Notes under the pieces: generated by a model
Database searches by the model: none
What the model saw: the letters and a program-made list of their open reading frames with translations, nothing else
Told to the model about the DNA's origin: nothing
DNA from: an uncultured Clostridia bacterium
GTDB lineage: Bacteria > Bacillota > Clostridia > TANB77 > CAG-508
Reading direction: 5' to 3'
Assembly: GCA_947625835.1 (NCBI GenBank)
Contig: CANQPY010000007.1
Coordinates: forward strand, 1 to 46,569
Length of the DNA: 46,569 bases
Shown: positions 9,005 through 18,319 of the stretch, one piece after another
Numbering within the stretch: the first letter of the stretch is position 1
How the letters are laid out: every line of letters starts with the position of its first letter
Made by a program: the position numbers and the translations under genes

Positions 9005-9709
9005 TTGGATACAAATTATTTAGAAAACAACTATTTAACATTAGTTGGAAAAGTTACAGGAGAGAAAAAATTTAGTCATGAAATATACGGAGAAAGATTT
9101 TATCTTTTTAATTTAAGCATACCACGTTTAAGTGGAAACGAAGATATTATTCCAATTACTGTATCAGAAAGACTAATAAAAGAAGATACATTACAAGAAG
9201 GAAAAAAGCTATTAATAAAAGGTCAATTTAGATCTTACAACAGTTACGAAAATGAAAGAAATAGGCTTATCCTAACTGTATTTGCAAAAGACATGGTTGA
9301 AGTAGAAGAAAACGAAAACAGTGAAGAAGAAAATGAAATGGTAAAAAAAGACACAATAACAAACGAAGTAGTATTAATTGGTTATATTTGTAAAAAACCA
9401 ATATATAGACAAACACCATTTGGAAGAGAAATATCAGACATATTACTTGCTGTTAACAGAGCATATAACAAATCTGATTATATACCATGTATTGCATGGG
9501 GAAGAAATGCAAGATTTTGCCAAAACTTAGAAGTTGGTTCACAAGTAAAAGTAGTAGGAAGAGTTCAATCAAGAACATATGAAAAAAAATATGAAGATGG
9601 AACATCTCAAACTAGAATTGCTTATGAAGTTTCAATTGGAAGTTTAGAAGTAATAGAAGAAAAAAATCCAAGCCAAGAAGAAGAAATAGAAAACCAAGAA
9701 GCTGTATAA
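9005..9709 (+). CDS. Single-stranded-DNA-binding protein with two OB domains
   Basis: 234 residues with a TTG start chosen from GGGAGGAAAATAGA upstream. Two SSB-like OB folds appear in tandem: residues 8-105 (LTLVGKVTGEKKF, LLIKGQFRSYNSYENERNRL) and 118-222 (NEVVLIGYICKKPIYRQTPFGREI, VKVVGRVQSRTYEKKYEDG), joined by an acidic linker. The tail is acidic but lacks the classic DDDIPF tip. Two-domain SSB proteins differ from the ordinary replication SSB, so this may be a second, specialised one. Confidence 0.8.
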   Translation: MDTNYLENNYLTLVGKVTGEKKFSHEIYGERFYLFNLSIPRLSGNEDIIPITVSERLIKEDTLQEGKKLLIKGQFRSYNSYENERNRLILTVFAKDMVEVEENENSEEENEMVKKDTITNEVVLIGYICKKPIYRQTPFGREISDILLAVNRAYNKSDYIPCIAWGRNARFCQNLEVGSQVKVVGRVQSRTYEKKYEDGTSQTRIAYEVSIGSLEVIEEKNPSQEEEIENQEAV

Positions 9710-9736
9710 TAAATGATTGCATAAAAGTAAAATAAA

Positions 9737-9788
9737 TATATCAAAAAAGGTTTCAAAGGACTGGTCTTTTGAGACCTTTTTTGATATA
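9737..9788 (+). terminator. Long hairpin terminator after the SSB gene
   Basis: TATATCAAAAAAGGT and ACCTTTTTTGATATA are complementary arms, with an additional inner TCAAAAG/CTTTTGA-type pairing. A T run lies within the right arm. It may also work on the opposite strand. Confidence 0.7.
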
Positions 9789-9832
9789 ATAAGGAAAATT
9801 GAAAATAAACAAAATTGAAAGGACGTAAATAA

Positions 9833-11542
9833 ATGAAAATAAAGAGCATAATAAAAGAAAAGGAAAGCAAAAATGAAAAAGAACCAAAAGAAGCTAAGCA
9901 GAAAAAAATAAAAGGAACAGTAAAATTCACAATACTTGCAGTAATATTAATTACAATTTTTTGTATAGCATTAACACCTGTAACCTTTCAAAATGATACA
10001 TATTATACAATAAAAGTAGGAGAGCATATTGCAAAAAGTGGAATAGACGGAAAAGACCCATTTTCTTGGCATGAAAATTTAGGCTATACATATCCACATT
10101 GGGGATATGATTTAGTAACATACTTTATTTATGACATTTTTGGATTTACTGGTATATATGTTACAACATGTATTTTAACTATCATTTTAGGGTTATCTAT
10201 TTATTTTGTAAACACAAAACTAACAAAAAATCAACTTTTTTCATTTATTATCACAATAGGTGTAATGTATATTATAAGAGGATACATTACAGCAAGAGCA
10301 CAATTATTTACATTTATATTATTTATATTAACAATTTATCTAATAGAAAAATTTATAGAAACTAAAAAGAAAAGATATGCAATTGGACTAATTGCTATTC
10401 CAATAATAATTGCAAATACTCATGTTGCAGTATTTCCATTTTACTTTGTACTATATTTGCCTTATATTGCAGAATATCTAATTGCTATTATTGCAGAAAC
10501 TATTATTTATAGAAAAATAAAAATTCTTATATTAAATATAAAAATAAAATATGCAAAGAAAAGAGAAAAAGAAGAATTACTTGCTAAATTGCAAAAAGAA
10601 AAGCAAGAATTAGAAACAAAAATTGATAAAGTAAAAGTAAAAAGAACAAAGGAATTACAAAATCCATATAAAATAAAATTAACTAAAAACCCAAATATAA
10701 AATGGTTAATTGTTATAATGTTAATTTGCACTTTAACAGGATTTTTAACCCCACTTGGAACTACTCCATATACATATTTATCAAAAACTATGGCAGGTAA
10801 TACCACCGAAAATATTAATGAACATTTGCCAATGACAATTTCTAATGAAACAGATGTAAGTTGTGCAATTATAATAATTTTAGCAATCTTAATTTTTACA
10901 AAAACAAAAATACGACTTAGTGATTTATTTATGATTAGTGGATTGTGTTATTTAATGCTAGCATCAAAAAGGCAAATTACAATGTTTGCAATAATAGGTT
11001 CTGTAATATTAAATAGACTAGTATATCAGTTATATGAAACTTATATTAAAGAAAAAGAAAAAGACGTAGTAAATAAAATAATGAATGTAGTTGGAATAAT
11101 AGCAATTTCCGTTGTAATGCTAGTATTTAGCTATTATATGGGAAAAGATAAATTAGATGACTCATATGTAGATGAAAGCACTTATCCTGTAAAAGCATCT
11201 GACTACATATTAGGACACATTGACTTAGGAACATCAAAATTCTATAATGAATATAATTACGGAAGCTATTTATTATTTAGAGGGATACCAGTATTTATAG
11301 ATTCAAGAGCAGATTTATATTCACCAGAATTTAGCGGAAAAGAAGACGATATATTTATGGACTTTATTGAAACTTCAAGTATTGGTAAATTTTATGGAGA
11401 TACATTCGAAAAATATGGAATAACCCATGTAATAACATATAAAAATTCGAAAGTTAGTATGATTATTGACAAAGCAGATAGTGAAAAATACACTGAACTT
11501 TATAGAGACGATTACTTTGTAATTTATAAAATTAATAAATAA
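9833..11542 (+). CDS. Large polytopic membrane protein, GT-C glycosyltransferase-like
   Basis: 569 residues with about ten hydrophobic helices. Helix 1 is followed by NDTYYTIKVGEHIAKSG and DPFSWHENLGYTYPHWGYD, a charged first extracellular loop reminiscent of GT-C enzymes that use lipid-linked sugars. A highly charged, probably coiled-coil insert of about 70 residues (around 225-285) interrupts the helices. The soluble C-terminus has NEYNYGSYLLFRGIPVFIDSRADLYS, a pattern common to this hypothetical family. The donor and acceptor are unknown, and the GT-C assignment is tentative. rluD follows 12 bases later and is probably co-transcribed. Confidence 0.6.
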   Translation: MKIKSIIKEKESKNEKEPKEAKQKKIKGTVKFTILAVILITIFCIALTPVTFQNDTYYTIKVGEHIAKSGIDGKDPFSWHENLGYTYPHWGYDLVTYFIYDIFGFTGIYVTTCILTIILGLSIYFVNTKLTKNQLFSFIITIGVMYIIRGYITARAQLFTFILFILTIYLIEKFIETKKKRYAIGLIAIPIIIANTHVAVFPFYFVLYLPYIAEYLIAIIAETIIYRKIKILILNIKIKYAKKREKEELLAKLQKEKQELETKIDKVKVKRTKELQNPYKIKLTKNPNIKWLIVIMLICTLTGFLTPLGTTPYTYLSKTMAGNTTENINEHLPMTISNETDVSCAIIIILAILIFTKTKIRLSDLFMISGLCYLMLASKRQITMFAIIGSVILNRLVYQLYETYIKEKEKDVVNKIMNVVGIIAISVVMLVFSYYMGKDKLDDSYVDESTYPVKASDYILGHIDLGTSKFYNEYNYGSYLLFRGIPVFIDSRADLYSPEFSGKEDDIFMDFIETSSIGKFYGDTFEKYGITHVITYKNSKVSMIIDKADSEKYTELYRDDYFVIYKINK

Positions 11543-11554
11543 AAGGAGAAAGTA

Positions 11555-12467
11555 TTGGAAACTTTTATTGTAAAAGATGAAGAAAAAAGCTATAGAATAG
11601 ATCGTTACTTATCAGAAAAAAGCGAAAATTATTCTAGAGTAGCTATTCAAAGATTAATAGAAGAAGAAAAAATTTTAGTCAATGGTAAAAAAACAAAACC
11701 ATCTTATAAAGTTCAAAAAGATGACAAAATTACCATAGAAAAAGAAGAACCAAAAACCAGTAAAATAGAAGCTCAAAATATTCCAATCGAAATTATATAT
11801 GAAGATAAAGATATTATAGTTGTAAATAAGCCAAAAGGAATGGTAGTACATCCTGCAAATGGAAACTTAAGTGGAACACTTGTAAATAGCTTAATGGCAA
11901 TTTGCAAAGATTCATTATCTGGAATTGGTGGAGAAATTAGACCTGGAATTGTACATAGATTAGATAAAGATACTTCTGGAATTTTAGTAGTTGCAAAAAA
12001 CGATAAATCTCATATAAATTTAAGTGAACAAATTAAAAATCACGAAACAGAAAAAACATATATAGCACTTGTACGAGGAATTGTAAAAGAACAAGAAGCA
12101 ACAATTAATATGCCAATTGGTAGAAGTACAAAAGATAGAAAAAAAATGGCTGTAACTAAAAATGGAAAAGAGGCAATTACACATTTTAAAGTAATACGGA
12201 AGGTTCCCAAACCACAATTGTACTTTACTTGAAATTAAAATAGAAACAGGTAGAACACATCAAATTAGAGTGCATTTATCACAAATTGGCTATCCTATTA
12301 TAGGTGATGAAGTTTATTCAAACGGCAAAAATGAATGGAATGTTAAAGGACAGTGCTTGCATGCCAAAAGCTTAAGGTTTAAACATCCAAGTAATGGAAA
12401 AGAGATGTTTTTAGAGGCAGAATTTCCAAAATATTTTAAAGACTTGCTAGAAAAATTAGAAAAATAA
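11555..12467 (+). CDS. rluD: Ribosomal large-subunit pseudouridine synthase RluD-type, with a CGG +1 frame break
   Basis: S4-domain plus RluA-family catalytic domain: S4 (SRVAIQRLIEEEKILVNGK, about 28-46), catalytic GIVHRLDKDTSGILVVAK with the Asp of RLDKDTSG, and C-terminal TGRTHQIRVHL and GYPIIGD. The TTG start follows AAAGGAGAA. The frame breaks at 12197: GTA ATA CGG AAG GTT. Skipping the C restores VIGRFPNHNCTLLEIKIETGR and a 303-residue product of normal length. Without it the KLETGRTHQIR motif would be lost. It pseudouridylates 23S rRNA. The next gene, 20 bases on, is another pseudouridine synthase. Confidence 0.92.
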
Positions 12468-12487
12468 TTTGAAAAAAGGAGAAAGTT

Positions 12488-13228
12488 TTGGAAGAAATTA
12501 GATTACAAAAATATTTAGCAGAAGCGGGAATTGCTTCGAGAAGAAAATCAGAAGAGCTGATTTTAGAAGGAAAAATTAAAGTAAACAATAAAATAGTAAA
12601 AGAACTTGGAACAAAAATAAATCCAAGTAAAGACAAGGTTGAATATCAAGGAAAAGTAGTTAAAAAAGAGCAAGAACTGATATATATTCTATTAAATAAG
12701 CCAATTGGGTATGTAACAACTGCAAATGACCAATTTGGCCGTGACCAAGTATTAGACTTAGTAAAAGTAAAGCAAAGAATTGTACCAGTTGGAAGATTAG
12801 ATATGTATACATCAGGAGCATTAATATTAACAAATGATGGAGATTTTGTATATAAAGTTACTCATCCAAAACACGAAATTGAAAAAACGTATACAGTTAC
12901 ACTAAAAGGTATTATCAAAAAAGAAGCAGTAGAACAATTAAAGCAAGGAATAACAATAGAAAATTATACAACAAGACCTGCAAAAGTAAAAATACTAAAA
13001 ACAGACGAAGAAAAAAATCAATCAAGATTAGAAATTACAATACACGAAGGAAAAAATAGGCAAGTCCGTAAAATGTGTGAAACAGTTGGATATAAAGTTT
13101 TAGCACTACATAGAAGCAAAATAGCAGGAATTGGTGTAAAAGACTTGCCACTTGGAAAATGGAGATATTTAAAAAAAGAAGAAATAGAAAAATTGTCAAT
13201 GGGGACGGAGCATTTTGACAATTTTTAA
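12488..13228 (+). CDS. rluB: RsuA/RluB-family pseudouridine synthase
   Basis: S4 domain (RLQKYLAEAGIASRRKSEEL, residues 4-23) and RsuA/RluB catalytic domain with VGRLDMYTSGALILTNDGD (catalytic Asp) and EGKNRQVRKMC. The TTG start follows AAAGGAGAAAG. 246 residues, family length. The usual C-terminus is KWRYLKKEEIEKL; here eight extra residues follow, encoded by the palindromic repeat at 13188-13226, which supplies the stop codon. RluB acts on 23S rRNA; paralogue identity (RluB rather than RsuA) is by general resemblance. Confidence 0.88.
   Translation: MEEIRLQKYLAEAGIASRRKSEELILEGKIKVNNKIVKELGTKINPSKDKVEYQGKVVKKEQELIYILLNKPIGYVTTANDQFGRDQVLDLVKVKQRIVPVGRLDMYTSGALILTNDGDFVYKVTHPKHEIEKTYTVTLKGIIKKEAVEQLKQGITIENYTTRPAKVKILKTDEEKNQSRLEITIHEGKNRQVRKMCETVGYKVLALHRSKIAGIGVKDLPLGKWRYLKKEEIEKLSMGTEHFDNF
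13188..13226. repeat. Palindromic GGGGACGGAGC repeat overlapping the RluB stop
   Basis: AAAAATTGTCAA (13188-13199) and TTGACAATTTTT (13215-13226) are perfect complementary arms around a GGGGACGGAGCATT loop. The loop resembles the GGGACGGGGC core of the larger palindromic repeats in the window, suggesting a related family. It supplies the last codons of the upstream gene and the -35 box of the next. Confidence 0.7.
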
Positions 13229-13243
13229 TAAAAAATATATAAT
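13215..13243 (+). promoter_or_regulatory. Promoter of the S1 protein gene, with -35 in the repeat
   Basis: TTGACA (13215-13220) in the right arm of the repeat, 17 bases, then TATAAT (13238-13243). Both hexamers match consensus exactly. Confidence 0.75.
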
Positions 13244-13276
13244 AAGATAAACATATGATAAAAAGGGGAAAAACAA

Positions 13277-14077
13277 ATGAACACATTGAAATTCAAACCA
13301 GAAGGTTGGAATAATGAGATAAGTAAAGTTGATAAAAAAAATATTTATACTTATATGGAAAACAGTGAAATTTTACAAGGGTTAGTAAAAAGTTGCGACG
13401 AAAATTATAATTTATATATTTCATTTGAAAATGGGATAACTGGAATCATGCCAAGGCAAGAAGTCGAAGCAATTCACCTAGAAGATGGCGGATTACCAAA
13501 GAGCAATTTATGCACTGGAAAAGTTCATAAATTTGTACAATTTAAAATAAAGGAAGCAAATGAAAATCAAATTATTTTATCTAGGAAGGAAGTACAAAAA
13601 GAAGCATTAAATTGGGTAAAAGAAGATTTACAAGAAGGAACTAAAGTAACAGGAATTGTAAAAAATATAAGACCATATGGAGCATTTATAGAAATTGGAG
13701 GAGGAATAGTAGGATTAGCACATATTGAAGATTTATCCATTGCTAGAATAAAATCACCAGAAGAAAGACTAAAAATTGGACAAAAAGTCGAAGTTATGGT
13801 AAAATCTATAAATAGAGAAACAGGACAAGTTGTTTTGTCATATAAAGAAATTTTTGGCTCATGGGAAGAAAATGCCAAAAAATTTTCTTCAGGGATGAGA
13901 GTCAAAGGAATTGTAAGAGAAACAGAAAAAAACAAAAATGGGATTTTTATAGAACTTGCACCTAATTTAGTTGGAATGACAGAATATCAAGAAGGTCTTA
14001 ATTATGGGCAAACTGTAAATGTCTATATAAAGAAAATAGATGAGCAAAAAAGAAAAATAAAACTATCGCTAATTTAA
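13277..14077 (+). CDS. S1-domain RNA-binding protein
   Basis: 266 residues with three S1-type OB repeats: about 30-95 (ILQGLVKSCDENYNLYISFEN, degenerate), 112-185 (GTKVTGIVKNIRPYGAFIEI, best match) and 203-265 (GMRVKGIVRETEKNKNGIFI, shorter). AAGGGGA precedes the ATG. This is a short relative of ribosomal protein S1, as found in many Firmicutes where the canonical six-domain S1 is absent or divergent. It would bind mRNA on the ribosome or in decay complexes; which one is not decided by sequence. Confidence 0.8.
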   Translation: MNTLKFKPEGWNNEISKVDKKNIYTYMENSEILQGLVKSCDENYNLYISFENGITGIMPRQEVEAIHLEDGGLPKSNLCTGKVHKFVQFKIKEANENQIILSRKEVQKEALNWVKEDLQEGTKVTGIVKNIRPYGAFIEIGGGIVGLAHIEDLSIARIKSPEERLKIGQKVEVMVKSINRETGQVVLSYKEIFGSWEENAKKFSSGMRVKGIVRETEKNKNGIFIELAPNLVGMTEYQEGLNYGQTVNVYIKKIDEQKRKIKLSLI

Positions 14078-14113
14078 AAATTATATTTTTTTAAAATCAG
14101 GAGGTAATAAAAA

Positions 14114-15049
14114 ATGGTTGAAGATGACCAAATTAAAGCACAAGTATCACCTTTTGCAATTAGAGAAGGTGAAATAAAAACATTTGATGGAAAAGATGGA
14201 TATGTTTCAATGAATCAAATTGTACACAAAATTGACATAGGGCATATTAATGAAATTCATTTTACAATTTTAGAATTAGTAAATGAATTTGAATTTATAA
14301 CGTCAAGGCAACTATATCAAATGTTAGAAATTAAAGGAATAGATCCAAAATCTCAAGATAAATTAAATAATAAATTAGATCAACTTGTAAAATCCAAAAT
14401 TTTAACAAGGTATTACTTTACATCTGATGATGGAAAAGGAATTTATAGAATTTATTGCTTAGAGAAAATGGGAAAATATTTATTAAATTCAAAAGAAATT
14501 GAATGTAAATGGCAACCATCAGATAACACAAAACCAGTTGCAATGATAAAGAAAAGATTAGCTGGAAATCAAACTTTAATTGCTTACTTAAGAAAAGTAA
14601 AAGCATTTGACAGTTATGTAGTAAAACCAGTAATAAATGCAAAAGTTACAGGGAAAATATTTAAAGCAACAGGTGGAAGTGTAAAATTAACAAAAAATCA
14701 AAAATCAATTCAATTCGTATTTGAAGTAATAAGAAGAGAAACCGATTGGCAAAAGAAAATAATTGATAAAATGAGATTATATAAAGACTTCTATGAAAAT
14801 TTTGTACCAGGTGATTCTCGCTTTAATAGTATGCCACAATTGATTTTAATTTGCGAAGATGAAAAACACATGGCAGAAACTTTTAAAGAAATTGTAAAAA
14901 ATGGATTAGAAATACCACAAATAAAATTATATTTTACAACAGATTTAAGGCAAAATGAAGAAACATTAGCAAATACATTAGTAGAATTTGTTTTAGTAGA
15001 TGGAAAATACAAAATGGAAAATATAGAATTAAAATTATTAGGTATGTAA
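14114..15049 (+). CDS. Winged-helix-like protein, possibly of the replication-relaxation type
   Basis: 311 residues, not securely recognised. Residues about 45-115 look like a winged helix (ILELVNEFEFITSRQLYQML, LVKSKILTRYYFTSDDGKGI). The C-terminal half has an alpha/beta pattern with conserved-looking charged residues (SIQFVFEVIRRETDWQKKII, PQLILICEDEKHMAETFKEI), which could be a PD-(D/E)XK-like fold as in replication-relaxation proteins. AGGAGG is eight bases before the ATG. It follows the S1 gene by 36 bases and is likely co-transcribed. A DNA-binding role is inference. Confidence 0.5.
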   Translation: MVEDDQIKAQVSPFAIREGEIKTFDGKDGYVSMNQIVHKIDIGHINEIHFTILELVNEFEFITSRQLYQMLEIKGIDPKSQDKLNNKLDQLVKSKILTRYYFTSDDGKGIYRIYCLEKMGKYLLNSKEIECKWQPSDNTKPVAMIKKRLAGNQTLIAYLRKVKAFDSYVVKPVINAKVTGKIFKATGGSVKLTKNQKSIQFVFEVIRRETDWQKKIIDKMRLYKDFYENFVPGDSRFNSMPQLILICEDEKHMAETFKEIVKNGLEIPQIKLYFTTDLRQNEETLANTLVEFVLVDGKYKMENIELKLLGM

Positions 15050-15061
15050 AAAAGAAAGTTT

Positions 15062-15092
15062 AGAAAGTTTTAGGAAATTCCTAAAACTTTCT
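15062..15092. terminator. Perfect palindrome between converging genes
   Basis: AGAAAGTTTTAGG and CCTAAAACTTTCT flank AAATT in a near-continuous palindrome that overlaps the pflA stop codon and lies just after the plus-strand gene. It can serve as a terminator in both directions. Confidence 0.7.
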
Positions 15093-15804
15093 TTGCTTTT
15101 TCTATATCTTCTTCATTTGCAAGTCTAATATTTTCTAATTCATATTTACAATTTAAATTTTTCCATTTAAATTTTCCCATATCATGATAAGGAAGCAATT
15201 CAACTTTTTGAACAGATTTTAAAGTAGAAATAAAATCTTTTAATTTCAATAAATCTTCTACATTGTCTGTAATTCCAGGAATAATAACTTGCCTAATCCA
15301 AATTGGAATATTATTTTTGCTTAAATATCTAGCAAATTCTAATTCTAGTTTATTAGATTTTCCAACTAAATCTTTGCACTTTTTATCATCAATATGCTTA
15401 ATATCCAACAAAACCAGGTCAGTTAAGTCTAGTAATTTTTTAATATCATTTGATAAATAAACCATTCCGAGAAGTATCAATGCAAGTATGGATATTTTGC
15501 TCTTTTAATTTTGTGAATAATTCTATTAAAAAATTAACTTGCAATAAAGGCTCTCCACCTGTAACTGTAACACCACCGATTAGGATATATATAATTTTTA
15601 TAACGAAGAATTTTTTCGTAAATATCGTCTAAAGATTTATATTCTCCACCATTCATATCCCAAGTATCACGATTGTGGCAATACTTACATTCCAAATGGC
15701 ATCCTTGCATAAAAAGCACAAAACGAATGCCGAGGACCATCAACTGTACCAAAAGATTCAATGGAATGAATTTTAGCATAATATCTTAAATCTTTTTCTT
15801 GCAT
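15070..15804 (-). CDS. pflA: Pyruvate formate-lyase activating enzyme PflA, with three CGG +1 frame breaks
   Basis: Radical-SAM enzyme that installs the glycyl radical on PflB. Read with three single-base skips it gives 243 residues, the normal length, with the CxxxCxxC cluster in [12 protein letters not shown], then [23 protein letters not shown] and LLDIKHID. The extra bases are at 15732 (CCT CGG CAT, should be Gly of VDGPGIR), 15578 (AAT CGG TGG, Gly of NGGVT) and 15469 (TCT CGG AAT, Gly of DTSGM). All three glycines are conserved in the family. The start is the ATG at 15804 ([19 protein letters not shown]). It lies 33 bases downstream of pflB and is surely its operon partner. Confidence 0.9.
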
Positions 15805-15837
15805 TGTGTTGTAAGTTCCTTTCCAAGATTTTAAAAA

Positions 15838-18075
15838 TTAAATTCTTTCATGAATAGTTCTATTAATTACATCTAATTGTTGTTCTCTTGTTAATTTAGT
15901 AAAGTTTACAGCATAGCCAGAAACACGAATTGTAAGTTGCGGATATTTTTCTGGATGTTCCATAGCATCTTCTAATAATTTTCTATCAAATACGTTAACA
16001 TTTATATGATGACCTGTTTGAGCAAAATAGCCATCTAACATATTAACTAAGTTTGTAATTCTATCTTCCTGAGTTTTTCCTAAAGTTTTAGGTGTTATAG
16101 AAAAAGTATAAGAAATACCATCTTCAGCAGAATCAAAAGGTAATTTTGCAATTGTATTCATAACAGCTAAAGCACCATTTGAATCTCTGCCGTGAAGCGG
16201 ATTTGCACCAGGTCCAAAAGGAGCGCCTGCCTTTCTTCCGTCAGGTGTACTACCTGTTGCTTTACCATAAACAACATTTGAAGTAATTGTTAATATAGAT
16301 AAAGTATGTTTTGAATTTCTATAAGTTTGATGAGTTTTCAATTTATTAATAAAAGTTTTTACAATATCTACTGCTATTTGGTCAACTCTATCATCATCAT
16401 TTCCGTATTTTGGGAAATCACCTTCTACTTCATAGTCAACTGCTAAACCTACTTCGTTTCTAATTACCTTTACTTTTGCATATTTTATGGCAGATAGAGA
16501 GTCTGCAACAACTGACAATCCTGCAATTCCACATGCCATAGTTCTAATTACTTCTCTATCGTGAAGTGCCATTTCTAATGCTTCATAAGAATATTTATCA
16601 TGCATATAATGAATAATATTTAAAGCTTTAATATAAATTTTTGCCACATAATCCATCATTTGATTAAACTTTTCCATAACTTCATCATAATTTAAATATT
16701 CTGAAGTAATAGGCTCATATTTTGGTGTAACCTGTTTTCCAGATATTTCATCTTTACCACCGTTGATAGCATACAATAAAGCTTTAGCAAGGTTTGCTCT
16801 TGCACCAAAAAATTGCATTTGTTTTCCAATTTTCATAGGTGATACACAACAAGCAATACCATAATCATCTCCTAAAGTGATTCTCATTAAATCATCATTT
16901 TCATATTGAATAGAAGAAGTATTTATAGATAATTTTGTTGTAAATCTTTTAAAACCATCTGGAAGTCTTGTAGACCACAAAACAGTTAAATTTGGTTCAG
17001 GAGCAGGACCTAAAGTTTGAAGTGTGTGTAAAATTCTAAAAGAATTTTTTGTAACTAAAGTTCTACCATCAATTCCCATTCCACCAATGCTTTCTGTTAC
17101 CCATACAGGGTCTCCACTAAATAATTCATTATATTCAGGTGTTCTTAAAAAACGCACTAACCTTAACTTCATAACAAAATGATCCATAATTTCTTGTGCT
17201 TGTTCTTCTGTTATATTTCCATTTTTTAAATCTCTTTCAAAATAAATATCTAAGAAGGTAGAAGTTCTTCCAAGACTCATAGCAGCTCCATTTTGGTCTT
17301 TTATTGCTCCTAAATATCCAAAATATAACCACTGAACAGCTTCTTTACTATCTTTTGCAGGTTTTGAAATATCAAAACCATATTTTAAAGCCATTACTTT
17401 TAATTCATCTAAAGCTTTAATTTGTTCACTTAACTCTTCACGTTCACGAATTATATTTTCTGTTAGTTCATCAACATCTAAAACATTTAAATCTTTTTTC
17501 TTTTCTTCAATCAAATAATCAATACCATATAGTGCAACCCTTCTATAATCTCCAATTATTCTTCCACGACCATAACCATCTGGAAGACCAGTAAGCAAGT
17601 GAGCAGAACGAGCAGCTCTGATGTCTGGAGTATAGCTACTAAATACACCATCATTATGAGTTTTTCTGTATTTATGAAAAATTTCATCTACTTGTTTGTC
17701 AACTTCTCTTCCATAGCTTTCACAAGATTTTTCTACAATTCTAATCCCACCAAATGGCATAATAGCCCTTTTTAAAGGTGCATCTGTTTGAAGACCTACT
17801 ATATCTTCTAAGTCTTTATCAATATATCCGGCATCATGACTTGATATTGTAGAAACAGTTTTTGTATCAATATCTAACACTCCACCATTACTTTCTTTTT
17901 CTTTTTGGTATAAATCAAGAACTTCATTCCATAATTTTTTAGTTTTTTCTGTTGTACTAGCTAAAAAGCTATCATCACCTTCATATGGTGTATAATTTTT
18001 TTGAATAAAATCTCTTACATTAATTTCTTCTTGCCAATCTCCACTTTCAAATCCATTCCATTGTTCAAATTTCAT
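15838..18075 (-). CDS. pflB: Formate C-acetyltransferase (pyruvate formate-lyase) PflB
   Basis: Glycyl-radical enzyme splitting pyruvate plus CoA to acetyl-CoA and formate in anaerobic fermentation. The 745-residue product has the catalytic Cys pair in [10 protein letters not shown] and the radical glycine in [10 protein letters not shown] near the C-terminus, with [11 protein letters not shown] and LPDGYGRG in the N-terminal half. The start at 18075 is fixed by AAAGGAGG upstream; an open frame continues further upstream but has no ribosome site. No CGG codon is in frame despite the gene's length, in contrast to its activase. Confidence 0.97.
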   Translation of the reverse strand: MKFEQWNGFESGDWQEEINVRDFIQKNYTPYEGDDSFLASTTEKTKKLWNEVLDLYQKEKESNGGVLDIDTKTVSTISSHDAGYIDKDLEDIVGLQTDAPLKRAIMPFGGIRIVEKSCESYGREVDKQVDEIFHKYRKTHNDGVFSSYTPDIRAARSAHLLTGLPDGYGRGRIIGDYRRVALYGIDYLIEEKKKDLNVLDVDELTENIIREREELSEQIKALDELKVMALKYGFDISKPAKDSKEAVQWLYFGYLGAIKDQNGAAMSLGRTSTFLDIYFERDLKNGNITEEQAQEIMDHFVMKLRLVRFLRTPEYNELFSGDPVWVTESIGGMGIDGRTLVTKNSFRILHTLQTLGPAPEPNLTVLWSTRLPDGFKRFTTKLSINTSSIQYENDDLMRITLGDDYGIACCVSPMKIGKQMQFFGARANLAKALLYAINGGKDEISGKQVTPKYEPITSEYLNYDEVMEKFNQMMDYVAKIYIKALNIIHYMHDKYSYEALEMALHDREVIRTMACGIAGLSVVADSLSAIKYAKVKVIRNEVGLAVDYEVEGDFPKYGNDDDRVDQIAVDIVKTFINKLKTHQTYRNSKHTLSILTITSNVVYGKATGSTPDGRKAGAPFGPGANPLHGRDSNGALAVMNTIAKLPFDSAEDGISYTFSITPKTLGKTQEDRITNLVNMLDGYFAQTGHHINVNVFDRKLLEDAMEHPEKYPQLTIRVSGYAVNFTKLTREQQLDVINRTIHERI

Positions 18076-18213
18076 AATTTTGCCTCCTTTAATATATTTA
18101 TTGTTATTATAGACAATTTTTACAAATATTATAATAGCACACTTATAAAATAATAACAATATAAAAATAATATATCAATAAAGTAAAAAAAACTGTTGCA
18201 AAAATCACAAAAC

Positions 18214-18235
18214 AATATTACAAAATAGTAATATT
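18214..18235. promoter_or_regulatory. Inverted repeat, possible operator for pflB or the peptidase gene
   Basis: AATATTAC (18214-18221) and GTAATATT (18228-18235) form perfect eight-base arms with a six-base spacer, midway in the 244-base divergent gap between pflB and the C1 peptidase. Its position upstream of the peptidase promoter suits a repressor or a redox regulator, but the sequence is not a textbook Rex or Fnr site. Confidence 0.4.
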
Positions 18236-18262
18236 TGTAACATAAACTTAATATTTAAATGC

Positions 18263-18291
18263 TTGAGCCATTAATGTTGCTATGTTATAAT
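18263..18291 (+). promoter_or_regulatory. Putative sigma-A promoter of the C1 peptidase
   Basis: TTGAGC (18263-18268), 17 bases, TATAAT (18286-18291), 29 bases before the gene. Confidence 0.6.
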
Positions 18292-18319
18292 AAAAACGAA
18301 AATAAAATTATGGGGGTAT

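Noticed and set aside
15070..15804. pflA as a decayed pseudogene
   Set aside because: All three defects are the same (C before GGN at a conserved Gly), and the rest of the protein is perfectly conserved. Random decay would give varied defects.
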